From Pseudomonas thivervalensis (lineage in GTDB: Bacteria; Pseudomonadota; Gammaproteobacteria; Pseudomonadales; Pseudomonadaceae), in assembly GCF_001269655.1 (NCBI RefSeq), contig NZ_LHVE01000009.1:372001-436000 (forward strand): DNA of 64,000 nt. The letters are read 5' to 3'. Position 1 is the first letter of the stretch; each line of letters opens with the position of its first letter. The translations under genes were made by a program, and so were the position numbers. Under the pieces are notes generated by a model. That model was not told the DNA's origin. It was given only the letters and a program-made list of their open reading frames with translations, and ran no database searches. Of the stretch, positions 60,766 through 64,000 are shown piece after piece.

Positions 60766-62079
60766 ATGATCGGGAAAACGCAGCATGCCAACGTTCGTCG
60801 ACCGGTCATTGCCCTGGTGTTCTGTCTGCTGTCGGGCGGTGCGTTCGGCGCGCCGCAACCGATTACGAATCTGCCTTTGCAGGCCGAGGGCGATCAGCGA
60901 TGGCGCCTGCCTGCGGGGCACTACCAAGGCTCGTTCAGTATCGATCAACCGATGACGCTCACTTGTTCGCCAGAGGCGGTATTTGAGGCGCAAGGCGAGG
61001 GCAATGGCTTGATCATTCGCGTGCCGAACGTGCAGATCCAGGGCTGCACCTTCCTGGACTGGGGCCACGACCTCACGGCCATGAATGCAGCCGTATTCAT
61101 CCAGCCCGGGGCAACAGGCGCCGTGGTGCGCGGCAACCGGATGCAGGGCCAGGGCTTCGGTATCTGGGTCGACGGCACGCGGGACGTCAGCCTGATCGAC
61201 AACCGCATCCAGGGCGACCCCAGCCTGCGCTCCCAGGACCGGGGCAACGGCATCCATTTGTATGCCGTACACGGCGCCCGGGTCATCGGTAACCAGGTGC
61301 GCGAAACCCGCGACGGCATCTACATCGACACCTCCAGCGGCAACCTGCTCCAGGGCAATGTCCTCGAGGACCTGCGCTACGGCGTGCATTACATGTTCGC
61401 CAACGATAATCGCCTGCTGGACAACGTCACCCGGCGCACCCGCACCGGCTATGCGTTGATGCAAAGCCGCCAGCTGACGGTGATCGGCAATCGCTCCGAA
61501 CAGGACCAGAACTACGGGATCCTGATGAACTACATCACTTATTCGACCCTGCGTGACAACTTCGTCAGCGACGTACGCGACGGGTCCACCGGCGACACCA
61601 TGATCACCGGCGCCGAGGGCAAGGCTCTGTTCATTTACAACTCGTTGTTCAACCGCATCGAAGGCAATCACTTCGAGCGCAGCGCCGTGGGCATTCACCT
61701 GACGGCCGGCTCGGAGGACAACCGCATCGCCGGCAATGCCTTCGTCCACAACCAGCGCCAGGTCAAATACGTGGCCACGAGGTTGCAGGAGTGGTCGGCG
61801 GACGGGCGCGGCAATTACTGGAGCGATTACCTGGGCTGGGATCGCAACGGCGATGGCTTGGGCGATGTGGCCTATGAACCCAACGACAACGTCGATCGCC
61901 TGCTGTGGCTGTATCCCCAGGTGCGGTTGTTGATGAACAGTCCGGGGATCGAACTGCTGCGCTGGGTGCAGCGGGCCTTCCCGGTGATGAAATCCCCCGG
62001 GGTGATGGACAGTCATCCGCTGATGGAGACTCCCGTCCAGCCCCCGCCACGCAACAGTGTCCAGGAGAGCGCGTCTTGA
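60766..62079 (+). CDS. nosD: NosD, periplasmic copper-centre assembly protein
   Basis: 437 residues from the ATG at 60766 with AGGGGGA upstream; ATGs at 60727 and 60748 have no site. After a signal peptide ending GAFGA, CASH-type parallel beta-helix repeats run through the protein ([54 protein letters not shown]). NosD works with the NosFY ABC transporter to build the CuZ cluster of NosZ, probably by delivering sulfur. Its stop overlaps the TTG start of nosF. Confidence 0.94.
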   Translation: MIGKTQHANVRRPVIALVFCLLSGGAFGAPQPITNLPLQAEGDQRWRLPAGHYQGSFSIDQPMTLTCSPEAVFEAQGEGNGLIIRVPNVQIQGCTFLDWGHDLTAMNAAVFIQPGATGAVVRGNRMQGQGFGIWVDGTRDVSLIDNRIQGDPSLRSQDRGNGIHLYAVHGARVIGNQVRETRDGIYIDTSSGNLLQGNVLEDLRYGVHYMFANDNRLLDNVTRRTRTGYALMQSRQLTVIGNRSEQDQNYGILMNYITYSTLRDNFVSDVRDGSTGDTMITGAEGKALFIYNSLFNRIEGNHFERSAVGIHLTAGSEDNRIAGNAFVHNQRQVKYVATRLQEWSADGRGNYWSDYLGWDRNGDGLGDVAYEPNDNVDRLLWLYPQVRLLMNSPGIELLRWVQRAFPVMKSPGVMDSHPLMETPVQPPPRNSVQESAS

Positions 62080-62993
62080 ACGTCGTCGAGATCGAAGGGG
62101 TCAGCCAGCGCTATGGCGATGTCGCCGTGCTGCGCGGGCTGGACTTGAACCTGGCCCAGGGCGAGGTGCTCGGGTTGTTCGGGCACAACGGTGCGGGCAA
62201 GACCACCACCATGAAGTTGATCCTCGGTCTGCTGCGGGCCAGCGAGGGGGAGGTGCGTGTCTTCGGTCGCACGCCCAGCGACCCGAGTGTGCGGCAGATG
62301 CTCGGTTATCTGCCCGAGAACGTCATGTTCTATCCGCAATTGAGCGGGCTGGAAACCTTGCGCCATTTTGCCCGGCTCAAAGGCGCGGCACCGGCGCAGG
62401 TGGAGCGTCTGCTGGAGGAAGTGGGGCTGGCGGGCGCCGCTCAACGGCGCGTAAGGACCTATTCCAAGGGCATGCGCCAACGTCTCGGCCTGGCCCAGGC
62501 GCTGCTCGGTCAACCGCGCCTGTTGTTGCTGGATGAGCCGACCGTGGGCCTGGACCCCATCGCCACCCAGGATCTCTATCAGCTGCTTGACCGCCTGCGT
62601 TGGCAGGGCACCAGCATCATTCTCTGCTCGCACGTGTTGCCTGGGGTGGAAGCGCACATCAACCGCGCCGCGATTCTCACCCGCGGTCGGCTGTTGGCCC
62701 TGGGCAGCCTGGCCCGGCTGCGGGAGGACGCCGGGCTGCCGACACTGATCCGTGCCTCGGGCCTGTCACGGGCCGACTGGCTTCGCCAGCATTGGCGCAG
62801 CGAAGGGCACGCCACCCAAGGCTGGGGCGCGGAAGGGGTGCAGGTGTCCGCGCCGGACGGCAGCAAACTCAAATTGCTGCGCCAGCTACTGGCCCAGGAT
62901 GACCCGACGGATGTCGAGATCAAGCCGCCGTCCCTGGAGGATCTGTACCGTCATTACATGGTCCGGGCCGCAGCCGAGGAGGCCAGCCTATGA
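62076..62993 (+). CDS. nosF: NosF, ABC ATPase for NosZ maturation (TTG start)
   Basis: 305 residues. The only start with a ribosome site is a TTG at 62076, 7 bases after AGGAGAGCG; it overlaps the nosD stop by two bases, so the frame 62076-62993 is preferred over upstream alternatives that run inside nosD. Walker A is [10 protein letters not shown] near 36-45, followed by the signature [17 protein letters not shown], Walker [14 protein letters not shown] and the switch histidine in LCSHVLPG. With NosY it forms the ABC transporter energising NosD-dependent CuZ assembly. Confidence 0.93.
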   Translation: MNVVEIEGVSQRYGDVAVLRGLDLNLAQGEVLGLFGHNGAGKTTTMKLILGLLRASEGEVRVFGRTPSDPSVRQMLGYLPENVMFYPQLSGLETLRHFARLKGAAPAQVERLLEEVGLAGAAQRRVRTYSKGMRQRLGLAQALLGQPRLLLLDEPTVGLDPIATQDLYQLLDRLRWQGTSIILCSHVLPGVEAHINRAAILTRGRLLALGSLARLREDAGLPTLIRASGLSRADWLRQHWRSEGHATQGWGAEGVQVSAPDGSKLKLLRQLLAQDDPTDVEIKPPSLEDLYRHYMVRAAAEEASL

Positions 62994-63820
62994 ACCCGGT
63001 CTGGAACATGGCCCGCAAGGAATTCAGCGATGGCCTGCGCAATCGCTGGTTGTTGGCGATCAGCCTGTTGTTCGCGGTGCTAGCGATCGGCATCGCCTGG
63101 CTTGGCGCGGCGGCGTCCGGTCAACTGGGGTTTACCTCGGTGCCCGCCACGGTCGCGAGCCTGTCCAGCCTGGCGACGTTCCTGATGCCGCTGATCGCCT
63201 TGCTGCTGGCCTACGACGCGATTGTTGGCGAGGACGAGAACGGCACGCTGCTGCTGTTGCTGACCTACCCGTTGGGTCGCGGCCAATTGCTGCTGGGCAA
63301 GTTTGTCGGGCACGGCTTGATCCTGGCCCTGGCCACCTTCATCGGTTTTGGTTGCGCGATGCTGGCCATTGCGCTGTTGGTGGACGATGTCGAGTTAAGC
63401 CTGCTGCTCTGGGCCTTCGGTCGCTTCATGGTGTCCAGCACGCTGCTGGGCTGGGTGTTCCTCGGGTTGGCCTATGTGCTGAGCAGCCTGTCGGCAGAGA
63501 AGTCCACCGCCGCCGGGTTGGCGCTGGGGGTGTGGTTTTTCTTCGTGCTGGTGTTCGACCTGGCCTTGCTGGCGCTGCTGGTGCTGAGCGAGGGGAGGTT
63601 CAGCCCGGAGCTGTTGCCCTGGCTGCTGCTGTTTAACCCGACCGACGTGTATCGGTTGATCAACCTGTCCGGGTTCGATGCCACCTCCAGCGGCGCCGCG
63701 GTGCTGACCCTGGGCAGCGACTTGCCGGTGTCGGGGCCGTTGCTCTGGCTGTGTCTGGGCCTGTGGATGGCAATCCCGTTGTGGCTGGCCTACCGGTTGT
63801 TCAATCGCCGGTGTCCGTGA
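62990..63820 (+). CDS. nosY: NosY, ABC permease for NosZ maturation
   Basis: 276 residues, with its ATG overlapping the nosF stop as ATGA. About six hydrophobic segments are seen ([59 protein letters not shown] and others), of the ABC-2 type. The cytoplasmic [21 protein letters not shown] (in part) loop is typical of NosY. It forms the membrane part of the NosFY transporter and is coupled in translation to its ATPase. Confidence 0.94.
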   Translation: MNPVWNMARKEFSDGLRNRWLLAISLLFAVLAIGIAWLGAAASGQLGFTSVPATVASLSSLATFLMPLIALLLAYDAIVGEDENGTLLLLLTYPLGRGQLLLGKFVGHGLILALATFIGFGCAMLAIALLVDDVELSLLLWAFGRFMVSSTLLGWVFLGLAYVLSSLSAEKSTAAGLALGVWFFFVLVFDLALLALLVLSEGRFSPELLPWLLLFNPTDVYRLINLSGFDATSSGAAVLTLGSDLPVSGPLLWLCLGLWMAIPLWLAYRLFNRRCP

Positions 63821-63851
63821 ATGTCTGATCTTGATCAAGGAGCATGTAACG

Positions 63852-64000
63852 ATGAATAGAATGTCTTTGAAGGCGGGCCGCCTCTTGGCCGGGTTATTGG
63901 TGTGCCTGGCGCTGGCGGCGTGCGACAAGGCCGAGCCACCGGCGGTCAGCGAGGCGGCGTTGGCGTTCCATCCCAGTGACGAGTGCCATGTGTGCGGCAT
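63852..64000 (+). CDS. nosL: NosL, copper-chaperone lipoprotein (5' part only)
   Basis: 49 residues are visible before the window ends. They start at an ATG behind AAGGAGCATGTAACG. A lipoprotein signal ends at LAAC (C24), followed by a short linker and ECHVCG, the beginning of the CxxC-like motif (C45, C48) of NosL copper-binding proteins. NosL delivers Cu(I) to NosZ. It begins 31 bases after the nosY stop. The 3' end is outside the window. Confidence 0.9.
   Translation, partial: MNRMSLKAGRLLAGLLVCLALAACDKAEPPAVSEAALAFHPSDECHVCG

Noticed and set aside
63827-63836. TTGATCAA-like sequence before nosL as another ANR box
   Set aside because: The halves TTGAT and ATCAA overlap without the four-base spacer; the AAGGAG next to it is simply the ribosome site.

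Overview
The window is high-GC, densely packed chromosomal DNA from a Pseudomonas, most likely the P. fluorescens complex and perhaps the P. corrugata/P. brassicacearum side of it. This is inferred from the gene content (lipopeptide-siderophore genes, an sfn organosulfur locus, a secreted RTX mannuronan epimerase, a nos operon) and from REP-type palindromes with Pseudomonas-style cores between many genes. No tRNA, rRNA, CRISPR array, insertion sequence or phage gene was recognised.

Layout. 1-6383: the edge of a siderophore locus, with a fatty acyl-AMP ligase (cut by the window edge), a SyrP/TauD-like dioxygenase, a TonB-dependent receptor behind a candidate Fur box, and a diaminobutyrate-type aminotransferase. 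This set fits a corrugatin-like lipopeptide siderophore. 6436-17746: an MBL-fold hydrolase, then an organosulfur module: a DszC/Sfn-like oxidoreductase, msuE, sfnG, a degenerate AMP-ligase-like protein, a LivG/LivH/LivM/binding-protein ABC importer with no LivF, and the sigma-54 activator sfnR. The gap between the oxidoreductase and msuE holds two back-to-back sigma-54 promoter candidates around a cluster of TGTTGC/GCAACA half-sites. 17943-21997: a tripartite EmrAB-type efflux operon. 22256-29939: signalling genes: a lone receiver, an 1831-residue pseudokinase/ATPase/GAF/PAS/histidine kinase, an LRAT-fold protein and a FixJ-type regulator.

30063-36487: a NylB-like serine hydrolase, a beta-barrel protein, an orphan polyamine-type binding protein, a TetR regulator and a GABA-type permease. 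36794-47241: a type I secretion operon facing a very large RTX protein. That protein joins a mannuronan C5-epimerase (catalytic D152) to an SGNH-type acetylhydrolase and resembles PsmE of P. syringae; it is the obvious cargo of the secretion system. 47554-50937: ANR-box-controlled genes: a small CopD-like membrane protein, then a HemN paralogue that has lost its radical-SAM cysteines and is translationally coupled to an intact HemN. 51292-56289: a LysE-type exporter, a UvrA2-like ATPase and a membrane-anchored BNR-like protein. 56521-64000: the nosRZDFYL nitrous-oxide reductase operon behind a perfect ANR/DNR box, with nosL cut by the window end.

The right third therefore combines low-oxygen genes (three ANR/DNR-type boxes), the centre is envelope, secretion and signalling, and the left third is iron and sulfur acquisition. 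The most unusual items are the cluster-less HemN partner, the truncated AMP ligase inside the sulfur operon, the shared YATAC-N4-GTATR palindrome near four signalling, efflux and hydrolase genes, the LRAT protein inside a two-component locus, and the epimerase/esterase architecture.
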